Shown: positions 8,326 to 17,189 of the stretch, piece by piece
Numbering within the stretch: the first letter of the stretch is position 1
How the letters are laid out: each line of letters begins with the position of its first letter
NCBI RefSeq assembly: GCF_000368145.1
Contig: NZ_KB849282.1
Location: 62,001-126,000, forward strand
Length of the DNA stretch: 64,000 bases
Direction: 5' to 3'
Origin: Acinetobacter guillouiae CIP 63.46
GTDB taxonomy: Bacteria > Pseudomonadota > Gammaproteobacteria > Pseudomonadales > Moraxellaceae
Notes under the pieces: generated by a model
Told to the model about the DNA's origin: nothing
Database searches by the model: none
Seen by the model: only the letters and a program-made list of their open reading frames with translations
Translations under genes and position numbers: made by a program

Positions 8326-9774
8326 TTAGAATGAACGTACATCAACAAAGTGACCTGCAATTGCTGCCGCAGCGGCCATTGCTGGACTGACAAGGTGAGT
8401 ACGTCCACCATTGCCCTGACGGCCTTCAAAGTTACGATTTGAAGTCGACGCACAATGTTCACCCGGTTGTAACTTGTCAGCATTCATCGCCAAACACATT
8501 GAACAACCTGGCTCACGCCACTCAAAACCAGCTTCGATCAAGATTTTATCTAAACCTTCCGCTTCCGCTTGTTGTTTCACTAAACCAGAGCCTGGAACAA
8601 CCATGGCCTGTTTAATACTAGACGCTACTTTTTTACCTTTTGCCACTTCTGCAGCAGCACGAATATCTTCAATACGTGAGTTGGTGCAAGAACCAATGAA
8701 TACGCGGTCTAATTGAATATCAGCCAATGCCTGACCTGCATTTAAACCCATATATTGATACGCACGGGTCCAGTCATTACGCTGTACATCATCTTTGGCC
8801 TGTTCCAAAGTTGGAACTGCTTGAGAGACAGGAATTACCATCTCAGGAGAAGTACCCCAAGACACTTGTGGTTCAATTTCTTCACCATTTAAAACCACGA
8901 TCGTATCAAAATGTGCATTTTCATCAGAATGTAAAGTATTCCAATACGCGACTGCCGCATCCCACTGTTGGCCTGTTGGTGCATAAGGACGATCTTTAAC
9001 ATATTCAATCGTTTTGTCATCGACAGCAACCATACCAACACGCGCACCGCCTTCGATTGCCATATTGCACACAGTCATACGCCCTTCAATCGACATATCA
9101 CGGAATACCTGACCACCAAATTCAATCGCATGCCCTGTACCGCCAGCCGTTCCGATTTTACCAATAATTGCCAAAACCACGTCTTTTGGGGTAACGCCTT
9201 GACCTAATGTTCCGTCAACACGCACCAACATGTTTTTCATTTTCTTCTGTACTAAGCATTGTGTTGCCAATACATGTTCAACTTCGGACGTTCCGATCCC
9301 GTGTGCCAAACAGCCGAATGCGCCATGTGTCGCTGTATGCGAGTCACCACATACCACCGTCATACCCGGTAAAGTTAAACCTTGTTCTGGTCCAACGACA
9401 TGTGCAATACCTTGACGCACATCGTTAATGTCAAACTGCACTACATTAAAGGTTTTACAGTTATCGTCTAAGGTCTGAACTTGGATACGAGAAGTATCAT
9501 CTTCAATCCCAGCAATCCCTTCTGAACGCTCTTTGGTTGATGTAGGAACATTATGGTCAGGTGTTGCAACGTTAGCACTTAAACGCCAAGGTTTACGCCC
9601 AGCAAGTTGTAAGCCTTCGAATGCTTGTGGAGAAGTCACTTCATGCAATAAATGACGGTCGATATAAAGTAATGCTGAACCATCATCACGTTGTGTTACA
9701 AGATGGTCATCCCACAATTTGTCATACAAAGTTTTTACTGATTCTGTTTTTGCTTTTTGGTTTTCGCCTGCCAT
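8326..9774 (-). CDS. leuC: 3-isopropylmalate dehydratase large subunit
   Basis: LeuC is the aconitase-like [4Fe-4S] subunit of isopropylmalate isomerase. The iron-sulfur cysteines are visible in FIGSCTNSR and [10 protein letters not shown]. The N-terminal family segment [13 protein letters not shown] and the active-site segment [14 protein letters not shown] are intact. I choose the ATG at 9774 (482 residues) because GGAG stands about nine bases upstream and the family averages about 470 residues. The frame also allows an ATG at 9810, which adds twelve residues. It is the first gene of the leu cluster. Confidence 0.94.
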   Translation of the reverse strand: MAGENQKAKTESVKTLYDKLWDDHLVTQRDDGSALLYIDRHLLHEVTSPQAFEGLQLAGRKPWRLSANVATPDHNVPTSTKERSEGIAGIEDDTSRIQVQTLDDNCKTFNVVQFDINDVRQGIAHVVGPEQGLTLPGMTVVCGDSHTATHGAFGCLAHGIGTSEVEHVLATQCLVQKKMKNMLVRVDGTLGQGVTPKDVVLAIIGKIGTAGGTGHAIEFGGQVFRDMSIEGRMTVCNMAIEGGARVGMVAVDDKTIEYVKDRPYAPTGQQWDAAVAYWNTLHSDENAHFDTIVVLNGEEIEPQVSWGTSPEMVIPVSQAVPTLEQAKDDVQRNDWTRAYQYMGLNAGQALADIQLDRVFIGSCTNSRIEDIRAAAEVAKGKKVASSIKQAMVVPGSGLVKQQAEAEGLDKILIEAGFEWREPGCSMCLAMNADKLQPGEHCASTSNRNFEGRQGNGGRTHLVSPAMAAAAAIAGHFVDVRSF

Positions 9775-10157
9775 GTCGAAATGCTCCACTGGACTGGGTA
9801 ATTCTTTCATTCACTCAATTATAACCACGTTTTTACATAAATCTAATTTATCATTTTTATTAATTTAAAAACTTTTTGGAATTAATTTTATCCAAATAAA
9901 TGCTCCTAAAATCACCTTTATAAAGTATTTAAATCAATGATATATTTTCAATGACTTTAAAAGCACTTGGCTTAATCATCAAGAAAAAATAGAGCTTAGA
10001 CCAATAAATGTACGTCCTAAACCATAAATTAAGCAAATCCATTATTTAAAAAGAACTCAATAATTCCTATATCAACAATCACGATGCAATGTATAAAGAA
10101 TAAAATATCGCTTTATCCAATCAACATTAATCAAAAAAACCTTTTTACATTACAATT
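9775..10157. other. Intergenic region upstream of leuC
   Basis: About 380 bp of very AT-rich sequence separates leuC from the divergent DUF2061 gene. It must hold the leu promoter. I looked for a leucine-rich leader peptide and a terminator/antiterminator pair of the enteric leu type and saw neither. Confidence 0.4.
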
Positions 10158-10176
10158 GATAATGATTATTATTTAA
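10158..10176. promoter_or_regulatory. Candidate Fur box before the DUF2061 gene
   Basis: GATAATGATTATTATTTAA matches the classical 19-base Fur consensus at 14 positions, including the whole first half GATAATGAT. It lies 28-46 bp before the likely start codon, where a Fur repressor would block transcription. The match is by eye only. Confidence 0.5.
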
Positions 10177-10203
10177 CTATTGAATTAATAAGTGGTGATC
10201 CTC

Positions 10204-10446
10204 ATGGCGAGTATCCAAAATTTCCTACAAAGCAATCAACGTGTTTTCAAAAAAACCTTAAGCTATTACATCATGCATATCACAGTGGCGATGTTAGTTG
10301 CTTATGCCGTGACTGGTAATTTTTGGATGGCTGTGACATTAAGTTTACTTGAACCGACTGTACAAGCATTTGCATTCTTTTTCCATGAAAAGGCTTGGAA
10401 TAAACGAGACCAAAAGGCAGCACAAAGCACTGAAATTAAAATCTAA
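10204..10446 (+). CDS. DUF2061 family small membrane protein
   Basis: The 80-residue protein shows the DUF2061 pattern: a basic N-terminus with KKTLSYYIMHI, a conserved His before the first helix (about residues 25-42), a second helix and the closing motif LLEPTVQAFAFFFHEKAWNK. The family is an integral inner-membrane protein of unknown function. The ATG at 10204 is preferred to the two overlapping GTG codons at 10192/10195. A Fur-box-like site directly upstream suggests iron-responsive expression. The gene is monocistronic and convergent with the next one. Confidence 0.8.
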   Translation: MASIQNFLQSNQRVFKKTLSYYIMHITVAMLVAYAVTGNFWMAVTLSLLEPTVQAFAFFFHEKAWNKRDQKAAQSTEIKI

Positions 10447-10475
10447 ATCAGATGTATTTTCTGTGGCTGGAGCTG

Positions 10476-11327
10476 CTAATCACCACCGCCTCCTCCACAG
10501 CTGCTACAACTACTACAAGAAGAAGATGAGTCAGAACTTGTACTATGTGAATGGCTCGAATCACTGGATGAACTTGATCCTGAACATGAGCTAGAAGAAC
10601 ATGACGATGTTGCAGAAGCCTGTGGAAAATCTGAAGTTGAACTTGTCATTTGGCTATACATTGTCATCATAAATGGTAAGCTAAAAATTAAACCCCGCTC
10701 CCATCGAACATGGGCATCAACCTGAAAAATTCGAGGTAAGATCTGCGTGTTTTGTGGATTCAATCCATGTAAAGCACATGCCCCATGCCAAGTATTGAAC
10801 AATTGCTGTCTTTGAGCAGCTCGCTGTGATTCTGTTACTTGTAAATCATGCGGTTTATGAATCAGTTCATAACCTAAAAAACGTTGGCTCATGGACTGAT
10901 AAAAGTCATCAAATTCTTCAATCAATATATGCCATAACGCATCCACTGAGTGTGAAGGCATGGCATAAGCTCCCCTACGCCACAAATGAATTGCTAAATA
11001 GTCTTTAAAACCCTCTTCAATCAATGGATAAGAAGATTGTCGAATGTTTGGATGTCTTTGTTTAAAAGCAAGCCAAATACGATTTGGAAATTTAAAATTC
11101 TCCAACTCTTGCATTTTTCTTAGGCGATTTAACCGAAGCTTCAACCAAATTATGCTGAGAATAGCGATGATAATGCTGGGGAAATAGATATTGAAAAAAT
11201 ATACAAAGATTAAGCCTAGAGCAGAAAATATCAGTATCGTGGTAAAAAATCGAAACCAAGTTTTAGAGAAGGTATTTCTAGTATGTTGTTGAAAATAGTG
11301 AATGGTGGTGTTTGTTGATTGATTCAA
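10476..11327 (-). CDS. GRDP-like membrane protein with Ser/Cys/Gly-rich tail
   Basis: The 283-residue protein has one or two membrane segments near the N-terminus (about residues 24-62). A helical domain follows, containing SVDALWHILIEEFDDFYQSM and FLGYELIHKP. The VD-x-x-WH...Y...H-x-P pattern is the hallmark of the glycine-rich-domain (GRDP-like) family. The last 55 residues are almost only Ser, Cys, His, Asp and Thr and end in CSSCSSCGGGGGD. Tails of this kind occur in TIGR04222-type membrane proteins of unknown function. A role in metal binding by the Cys/His tail is only a guess. It is convergent with the DUF2061 gene, with a 29-bp gap. Confidence 0.6.
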   Translation of the reverse strand: MNQSTNTTIHYFQQHTRNTFSKTWFRFFTTILIFSALGLIFVYFFNIYFPSIIIAILSIIWLKLRLNRLRKMQELENFKFPNRIWLAFKQRHPNIRQSSYPLIEEGFKDYLAIHLWRRGAYAMPSHSVDALWHILIEEFDDFYQSMSQRFLGYELIHKPHDLQVTESQRAAQRQQLFNTWHGACALHGLNPQNTQILPRIFQVDAHVRWERGLIFSLPFMMTMYSQMTSSTSDFPQASATSSCSSSSCSGSSSSSDSSHSHSTSSDSSSSCSSCSSCGGGGGD

Positions 11328-11535
11328 ATAGCTTTCCTTTTGTTGTTTTTATGCGCTGAATATAAATGAGCTTTGCTTAAATTGTACAGTAAAAAGTTGT
11401 ATTAAAATTTTTCCAAAGCACGAATAGAACCAATCACTTTGCTAAAAATAAAAAAATTTGAAAATTACTTTGATTAATTCTTAAATTTTCTAAATAATGA
11501 ATTACGCATAAAAATTCTTTATGGATGGAAATATT

Positions 11536-12393
11536 ATGAATCTCGCTGCTTTTGAAGCCTTTGTCAAAGTTATGGAAACTGGTTCGATTTCTATGGCAGC
11601 AGAACATCTGTTTATTACTCAGCCAGCTGTCACCAAACGCATACATAGCTTAGAAGAATATTTCGGCGTCAAACTTTTTGAGTCTGCAGGTCGTGGTGTT
11701 CAAGCCACACATGCAGCGCATTCATTATTACCTAAAGTAAAAAACTGGTTAAATGAATTGGGAGATATTCACCATACCCTGAGTCATGAGCAAGGTGAAG
11801 TTCGAGGAAAACTCAAGATTGGCACCAGTCACCATATTGGCCTACACCATTTACCACAGCATTTAAAAAAATATGTACAGCACTTTCCTGAAGTCAAACT
11901 AGATGTACATTTTGTGGACTCTGAACAAGCACATGAACAAGTGCTTGCTGGGGATTTAGAACTGGCATTTTTAACCCTTCCGCCACAAGGTGATGAGCGT
12001 TTGCGTTATATCACGATTTGGAATGATCCTTTGGTATTCGTGGTTGCACCTTTTCATCCTTTGGCACAAAAAAAGAACCTTAAGCTTGAAGATCTGATCG
12101 AATACCCAAGCTTATTGCCAGCAGCACAGACTTATACCAGTCAAATCACCTTGGCAGAATTTGAAAAGAAAGGTTTAAAGCCAAAAATTACCATGAGCAA
12201 TAATCCGCTTGAATCTATTCGGATGTTGGTTTCCATTGGTTTAGGCTGGTCTGTTCTACCTAAAACCTTGTTAAATCAAGACTTACAACAACTTGATATT
12301 CGTTTTGAAATGAACCGCCAATTGGGTATGGTTTGGCATCCTGGACGTACCCAGTCTAGAGCTGTGCAGGAATTGATTGAGATGATGAAATAA
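11536..12393 (+). CDS. LysR-family transcriptional regulator
   Basis: The protein (285 residues from the ATG at 11536) starts with the LysR winged helix NLAAFEAFVKVMETGSISMA and ITQPAVTKRIHSLEEYFG, followed by a substrate-binding domain (about residues 90-285). GGAAAT lies before the ATG at 11536. The earlier ATG at 11521 would add five residues. The gene stands alone, with a GRDP-like gene divergent and a DUF2789 gene convergent, so its target is not evident. Confidence 0.88.
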   Translation: MNLAAFEAFVKVMETGSISMAAEHLFITQPAVTKRIHSLEEYFGVKLFESAGRGVQATHAAHSLLPKVKNWLNELGDIHHTLSHEQGEVRGKLKIGTSHHIGLHHLPQHLKKYVQHFPEVKLDVHFVDSEQAHEQVLAGDLELAFLTLPPQGDERLRYITIWNDPLVFVVAPFHPLAQKKNLKLEDLIEYPSLLPAAQTYTSQITLAEFEKKGLKPKITMSNNPLESIRMLVSIGLGWSVLPKTLLNQDLQQLDIRFEMNRQLGMVWHPGRTQSRAVQELIEMMK

Positions 12394-12405
12394 TCCCTAC
12401 AATAA

Positions 12406-12440
12406 AAATCCCTTATCTTATTACTCAAGATAAGGGATTT
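12406..12440 (-). terminator. Terminator between lysR and the DUF2789 gene
   Basis: AAATCCCTTATCTT pairs perfectly with AAGATAAGGGATTT around a 7-base loop. The T-run is on the minus strand, so it best serves the DUF2789 gene. It may also stop the lysR transcript. Confidence 0.75.
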
Positions 12441-12511
12441 ACATATTACACAGGAATGGTGGTACTTATCTTTCCCTTCATTCCCTTATAAAGTCTTCAT
12501 TGCACAATTTT

Positions 12512-12754
12512 TTACTTTACTGAGTCTTCATGTAGAGACTCATTTAACTGATCAACCACTAATGCCCATTCACCATCAGATTTAATTTTTTCAGCAAGAA
12601 ACTGACGTTGTCCCTCACTCCAATAAGATGCGTCTGTAATTAGAGTATCTGCATCCAACTGGTGATTTTCAATAAAACTTTGAATTGCTTCTTCGCTAGA
12701 ATCCAAGCCGAGTTGTTCAAATAAATTGGTCATTCTTGGACGTGTCTGGCTCAT
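12512..12754 (-). CDS. DUF2789 family protein
   Basis: The 80-residue protein matches the DUF2789 pattern: NLFEQLGLDSSEEAIQSFI, a helix-rich middle with ASYWSEGQRQFL and the end EWALVVDQLNESLHED. The family is small, cytoplasmic and functionally unknown. The start at 12754 has GGAG nine bases upstream. The longer frame to 12787 has no such support. Confidence 0.8.
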   Translation of the reverse strand: MSQTRPRMTNLFEQLGLDSSEEAIQSFIENHQLDADTLITDASYWSEGQRQFLAEKIKSDGEWALVVDQLNESLHEDSVK

Positions 12755-12932
12755 TATATAATCTCCGTCAGTTTTAAAAGTGCTCAAATCAACATAGCAT
12801 TTTTACACTATAAATGAAGTACAAAATCTTCATTTATAAAAATATTTACAAAACTTCTCATTTTTGACAAAACAATCAAGCCATAAAAAAGTAGTGATCA
12901 ACACTGCTTTAAATCACAATTATCAGCCCAGC

Positions 12933-13583
12933 TCAAATCGACCAATCTTGGATATCCCAACCCTGTTCTTTTGCCAGATGCTCAAGACGATCATCAGGAT
13001 TTACTGCAATCGCATGGTCAGCATATTCCAATAAAAAACGGTCATTAATCGAATCTGAATAAGCCCATGATTCAGTGACAGTACGACCATCGAGCCATTG
13101 ATCCAAACGTGCCAATTTACCTTTTTGGTAACATGGAATATTGATCACTTTCCCCGTGTACTTGCCATCTTTTATTTCAGCATTGGTCGCAATAATTTCG
13201 CTGATACCAAATTCACGGAAAATAGGTGCTGTAATAAAATCTGAAGTTGCCGTAATACCAACCAACGCATGGCCTAAATCTTTATGTTTTTGAATCGCGG
13301 CAAAACCAGCTGGACGCATTTGTGGACGAATCACTTTTTGCATAAATAACTGATGTAATTCAGTTAAATAATCATTATCGTGTTGAGTAAGAAACTCAAA
13401 GACAAATTCATTATAAGCAATTGGGTCGAGCTTACCTGCTTTATAGTCTTCATAAAACTGATCATTCATCGCACGATGTCGGACTGGATCGACCAAGCCT
13501 TCATTGACTAAGAACTCTCCCCAAGAATGGTCAGAATCTGTATTTAATAAGGTGTGATCTAAGTCAAACAGCGCCAATTCCAT
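12933..13583 (-). CDS. HAD-family hydrolase (subfamily IB phosphatase)
   Basis: The 216-residue protein has the HAD nucleophile motif DLDHTLLNTDSD at residues 7-18, the second motif in GITATSDF and the C-terminal acidic motif AYSDSINDRFLL. These fit subfamily IB phosphatases, related to phosphoserine phosphatase. The substrate is unknown. It lies divergent from rppH, the same neighbourhood (HAD, rppH, ptsP) seen in pseudomonads, which suggests an old linkage rather than a proven shared role. Confidence 0.82.
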   Translation of the reverse strand: MELALFDLDHTLLNTDSDHSWGEFLVNEGLVDPVRHRAMNDQFYEDYKAGKLDPIAYNEFVFEFLTQHDNDYLTELHQLFMQKVIRPQMRPAGFAAIQKHKDLGHALVGITATSDFITAPIFREFGISEIIATNAEIKDGKYTGKVINIPCYQKGKLARLDQWLDGRTVTESWAYSDSINDRFLLEYADHAIAVNPDDRLEHLAKEQGWDIQDWSI

Positions 13584-13767
13584 GAAAATACTCGTTTAAA
13601 CTGAAATTTAAGAAAAAAATTGTAAATCTATCACCGCTAGTCGATAGAAATTCGTTAAGATCATAGCAATTTTAAAACATTATTACTTTGACTTTATCGA
13701 GTTGGACAAAAGAGTGTATGTCCCCATATATAAAGTCAAATGAAATTAACAAATTTTAGGTAGCCAA

Positions 13768-14271
13768 ATGATCGACTCAGAAGGTTTCCGACCCAACGTC
13801 GGGATCATTTTGGCAAACGATATTGGACAAGTTTTATGGGCAAAACGCATTGGACACAATGCTTGGCAATTTCCTCAAGGAGGCATCCAGTTTGGAGAGA
13901 CTCCTGAGCAAGCTCTATTCAGAGAACTACGAGAAGAAGTTGGGCTCCTACCCGAACATGTCCAAATTATTGCCCAGACAGATGACTGGTTGCATTATCG
14001 TTTGCCGCTTCGATACATTCGCTCGGATTCCGATCCGATTTGTATTGGACAAAAGCAAAAATGGTTTTTACTGAAACTCACAGCTTCAACGAAACATATT
14101 CAGTTGAATCTCTCTGACCCGCCGGAGTTTGATCAATGGCAATGGGTTAGTTACTGGTACCCGCTTGGACAAGTGGTGAATTTTAAACGAGATGTTTATC
14201 GTAAAGCGATGATGGAGTTATGTATGCGAATGCCGCAATATACAGCTGAAATTTCTTCAAAATATGAATGA
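13768..14271 (+). CDS. rppH: RNA pyrophosphohydrolase RppH (Nudix)
   Basis: RppH removes pyrophosphate from the 5' triphosphate of mRNAs and so starts their decay. The 167-residue protein has the N-terminal segment [12 protein letters not shown] and a full Nudix box at residues 38-60 (Gly38, Glu44, Arg52, Glu53, Glu56, Glu57, Gly59). PQGGI before the box and the QKQKWFLL segment are typical of RppH. It is followed by ptsP with a 77-bp gap, as in pseudomonads. A related diadenosine polyphosphatase is less likely. Confidence 0.94.
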   Translation: MIDSEGFRPNVGIILANDIGQVLWAKRIGHNAWQFPQGGIQFGETPEQALFRELREEVGLLPEHVQIIAQTDDWLHYRLPLRYIRSDSDPICIGQKQKWFLLKLTASTKHIQLNLSDPPEFDQWQWVSYWYPLGQVVNFKRDVYRKAMMELCMRMPQYTAEISSKYE

Positions 14272-14348
14272 TTTTTCAAGGTAGTACTGTTATAAATAAT
14301 ACTGATGAAGTCGCTTTAAAACATAGCTTAAATTAGGAGCATACATCC

Positions 14349-16643
14349 ATGTCGAACATGCAACTGGACACATTAAGACGTATTGTACAAGAGATCAATG
14401 CGTCAGTCAGTTTGCATGATTCTTTGGAAATCATGGTTAATCAAGTTTCCGAAGCCATGCATGTTGATGTTTGCTCTATTTACCTTTTAGATGAACGTAA
14501 CCAACGTTATGTACTCATGGCAACCAAAGGCTTAAACCAAGAATCTGTAGGGACAGTTTCCTTACAACTTGGCGAGGGTTTGGTTGGTTTAGTGGGGCAA
14601 CGTGAAGAGATTGTCAACTTAGACAATGCGTTTAAACATGAACGGTTTGCCTACTTCCCCGAGACAGGGGAAGAGATCTATAACTCGTTCCTTGGTGTGC
14701 CAGTCATGTATCGCCGCAAAGTGATGGGCGTGATGGTGGTTCAGAACACCGAACCTCAAGATTTTAGCGAGGCAGCAGAATCATTTCTGGTGACCTTATG
14801 TGCGCAACTCTCTGGGGTAATTGCTCATGCACATGCAGTGGGTAATATTGATGTTTTCCGTAAACCCAGCAATTCATCTAACTACAAGACCTTCCAAGGT
14901 TCATCTGGTGCAGGCGGCATTGCACTTGGGCGTGCCATCATCCTTTACCCTCCGGCAGATTTAGCTTCAGTCCCAGACCGTGATGCGGATGATATCAGTG
15001 AAGAACTTAAGCTTTTAGACCAAGCTATTGCGTCTGTACGCAATGAAATTCAATCGCTTGATGACAAAATGCAAGATTCGCTCATGGCGGAGGAACGTGC
15101 TTTATTTAGCGTGTTCTTACGTATGTTGGATGAAAATGCCCTACCTGCTGAAATTAAAGAAATTATTCGAGATGGAAGCTGGGCGCAAGGTGCAGTTAAA
15201 AATGTGATTGAACGCCATGTTGCGCTTTTTGCACAAATGGAAGATGACTATTTACGTGAACGTGTATCTGATTTAAAAGACTTGGGACGCCGAATCCTCG
15301 CAGCATTACAAGAAGGCGATACTAGCCATAAAGAGATCACCTCTGAAAGTATTTTAATTGGAGATGAGATCAGCACTGCTGCTTTGGTTGAGCTTCCTGT
15401 AGATAAAATCGCCGCGATTGTAACCTCTGAAGGGGCTGCCAACTCACACATGGTGATTGTCGCCCGTGCTCTCGGTATTCCAACTGTGGTGGGTGTTACT
15501 GAGCTGCCGGTAAATACGCTTGATGATGTTGAAATGATTGTCGATGCTTATCAAGGCCGGGTTTTTGTCAATCCACCACGTCGTTTACGTACACGTTATA
15601 AAGAGATCCAAAAAGAAGAAGAACAAATTGCCAAAGATTTAAAGCAATACGAAACCAAAGATGCCATTACACCTGATGGTGTTGCTGTAAAGCTGTATGT
15701 AAATACTGGTCTGATGATTGATGTGGTACGTGGGGTTCAACGTGGTGCAAAAGGCGTAGGGCTTTATCGTTCTGAAATTCCATTTATGCTGCGTGAACGC
15801 TTCCCGGGCGAAGAAGAACAGCGTGCGATTTATCGTCAACAGCTTAGTCACTTTGCCAACAAACCTGTGGTGATGCGTACACTTGATATTGGTGCGGATA
15901 AAGACCTGCCATATTTCCAAATTGAAGAAGAAAACTCAGCTTTAGGATGGCGTGGCATTCGTTTTACCCTCGATCACCCTGAAATCTTTTCCTCACAAAT
16001 CCGAGCAATGTTAAAAGCCAGTATCGGCTTAAACAATCTGCATATTTTATTGCCAATGGTCACCAGTGTCAGTGAAGTAGAAGAAGCACTTTACCTACTG
16101 GAACGTGACTGGATTGCGGTTCAAGAAGAAGAGCAAGTTAACTTCGCCAAACCGAAAATCGGGATTATGGTTGAAGTACCGAGTGTGCTTTTACAAATTG
16201 GTGAATTTGCTGAATTGGTCGATTTCTTCTCAGTCGGTTCAAATGACTTGATTCAATATTTATTGGCAGTTGATCGTAATAATCCACGTGTATCCAGTGT
16301 TTATTCACACTTCCACCCTTCTGTACTTCGCGCTTTAACGCGTTTGGTTCAAGAATGTCATAAGTATGAAAAACCGATCAGTATTTGTGGAGAAATGGCA
16401 GGCGACCCACTCTCAGCTATCTTACTTATGGCAATGGGATTCAATACCTTGTCGATGAGTTCAAGTAATATTCTGCGTGTGCGTAAAGCGATTTGTCATG
16501 TATCAATGACAGATGCACAAAAGCTATTAGAAGAAGTGATTGCGATGAATAACCCACTCATGGTCAAGAGCTGGATGGAGTATTACTTTAAACATCATGG
16601 TTTGGCTGATATGGTGAAATCGAATCGTCTAGTCAATATTTAA
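14349..16643 (+). CDS. ptsP: Phosphoenolpyruvate-protein phosphotransferase PtsP (enzyme I-Ntr)
   Basis: The 764-residue protein joins an N-terminal GAF domain (about residues 15-155) to a complete enzyme I: HPr-binding part, phospho-histidine domain with NSHMVIVARALGIPTV (His367) and the PEP-binding barrel with GLYRSEIPFM, MRTLDIGADK and ISICGEMAGDP. Enzyme I-Ntr phosphorylates NPr in the regulatory nitrogen phosphotransferase chain and not a sugar PTS. AGGAGC lies before the ATG. The likely terminator is the hairpin at 16697-16734, shared with the convergent small gene. Confidence 0.95.
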   Translation: MSNMQLDTLRRIVQEINASVSLHDSLEIMVNQVSEAMHVDVCSIYLLDERNQRYVLMATKGLNQESVGTVSLQLGEGLVGLVGQREEIVNLDNAFKHERFAYFPETGEEIYNSFLGVPVMYRRKVMGVMVVQNTEPQDFSEAAESFLVTLCAQLSGVIAHAHAVGNIDVFRKPSNSSNYKTFQGSSGAGGIALGRAIILYPPADLASVPDRDADDISEELKLLDQAIASVRNEIQSLDDKMQDSLMAEERALFSVFLRMLDENALPAEIKEIIRDGSWAQGAVKNVIERHVALFAQMEDDYLRERVSDLKDLGRRILAALQEGDTSHKEITSESILIGDEISTAALVELPVDKIAAIVTSEGAANSHMVIVARALGIPTVVGVTELPVNTLDDVEMIVDAYQGRVFVNPPRRLRTRYKEIQKEEEQIAKDLKQYETKDAITPDGVAVKLYVNTGLMIDVVRGVQRGAKGVGLYRSEIPFMLRERFPGEEEQRAIYRQQLSHFANKPVVMRTLDIGADKDLPYFQIEEENSALGWRGIRFTLDHPEIFSSQIRAMLKASIGLNNLHILLPMVTSVSEVEEALYLLERDWIAVQEEEQVNFAKPKIGIMVEVPSVLLQIGEFAELVDFFSVGSNDLIQYLLAVDRNNPRVSSVYSHFHPSVLRALTRLVQECHKYEKPISICGEMAGDPLSAILLMAMGFNTLSMSSSNILRVRKAICHVSMTDAQKLLEEVIAMNNPLMVKSWMEYYFKHHGLADMVKSNRLVNI

Positions 16644-16674
16644 TTATTTATTTTTATTAGATTTTTATAATTAT

Positions 16675-16863
16675 TTAAGCAAAAATTGCAGTCCACAAAA
16701 AAGGCCGATAATCATCAGAATATCGACCTTTTTTGTGTTTATCATAACCACGTTTTGCATTCTTTTTACGATCTACAAACACTTGGCTTTTGTTGACTTC
16801 ATGCATGTGTTTGGCCACAAAGTTGTGAATCACAACCTCTGGCATTGCTTTTTTCTTTGCCAT
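16675..16863 (-). CDS. Small basic protein; possible ArfA-like ribosome-rescue factor
   Basis: The 62-residue product is very basic, with KKNAKRGYDKHKKGRY in its second half and a hydrophobic end, PFLWTAIFA. ArfA has the same layout: a basic KKGKGSY-type core followed by a hydrophobic C-terminal degradation tail. The strongest point is that a perfect intrinsic terminator lies inside the coding sequence, with its U-run over codons 54-56 and 20 bases before the stop codon. In E. coli arfA a hairpin in the coding region makes a non-stop mRNA, and active truncated ArfA appears only when tmRNA fails. The residue match to ArfA is weak and the exact GKGSY motif is absent. Another conserved small basic family remains possible. 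AGG precedes the ATG. Confidence 0.5.
   Translation of the reverse strand: MAKKKAMPEVVIHNFVAKHMHEVNKSQVFVDRKKNAKRGYDKHKKGRYSDDYRPFLWTAIFA
16697..16734 (-). terminator. Terminator hairpin inside the small basic gene
   Basis: In the minus-strand RNA, AAAAAAGGUCGAUA pairs with UAUCGGCCUUUUUU over 14 positions with one G-U pair and a 10-base loop, then a six-U run. On the plus strand the same position is a C-A mismatch, so the structure is better for the small gene than for the convergent ptsP, though it may serve both. The stop codon of the small gene lies downstream of it. Confidence 0.8.
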
Positions 16864-17189
16864 TTTCTTTACCTATTTTGCTGTATACCACTTGATCAGT
16901 GGGAATCTGATATTACGCTTTTTTGTGTAGAATACAAGTATTTGTATTGATCAAGTTTGTGACTATTTCCTATTGCACTCTTTTTACCTATTACATCAAG
17001 GTAAATTTGCAGATTTATCTCAAATTGATTTTAATCATCAGAAGATCATCTTTAATTTAATTAAAATTTTACAAATCAGCTTGAAAACTTCATGTAATTC
17101 ATGAGTATTGTTATCTATAGTATTTAAAGAAATTTGAATATAAATATACTCAAAAAATATAGGGTAATGAGTTAGAACTGGAGGATCAT
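16864..17189. other. Intergenic region between divergent genes
   Basis: About 325 AT-rich bases carry the promoters for the small basic gene and the OmpA-like lipoprotein. I saw no clear consensus boxes, no inverted repeat of note and no coding signal. Confidence 0.4.

Noticed and set aside
8474-9428. Plus-strand ORFs within leuC
   Set aside because: They are shadows of the leuC coding sequence with no ribosome binding sites or family features.
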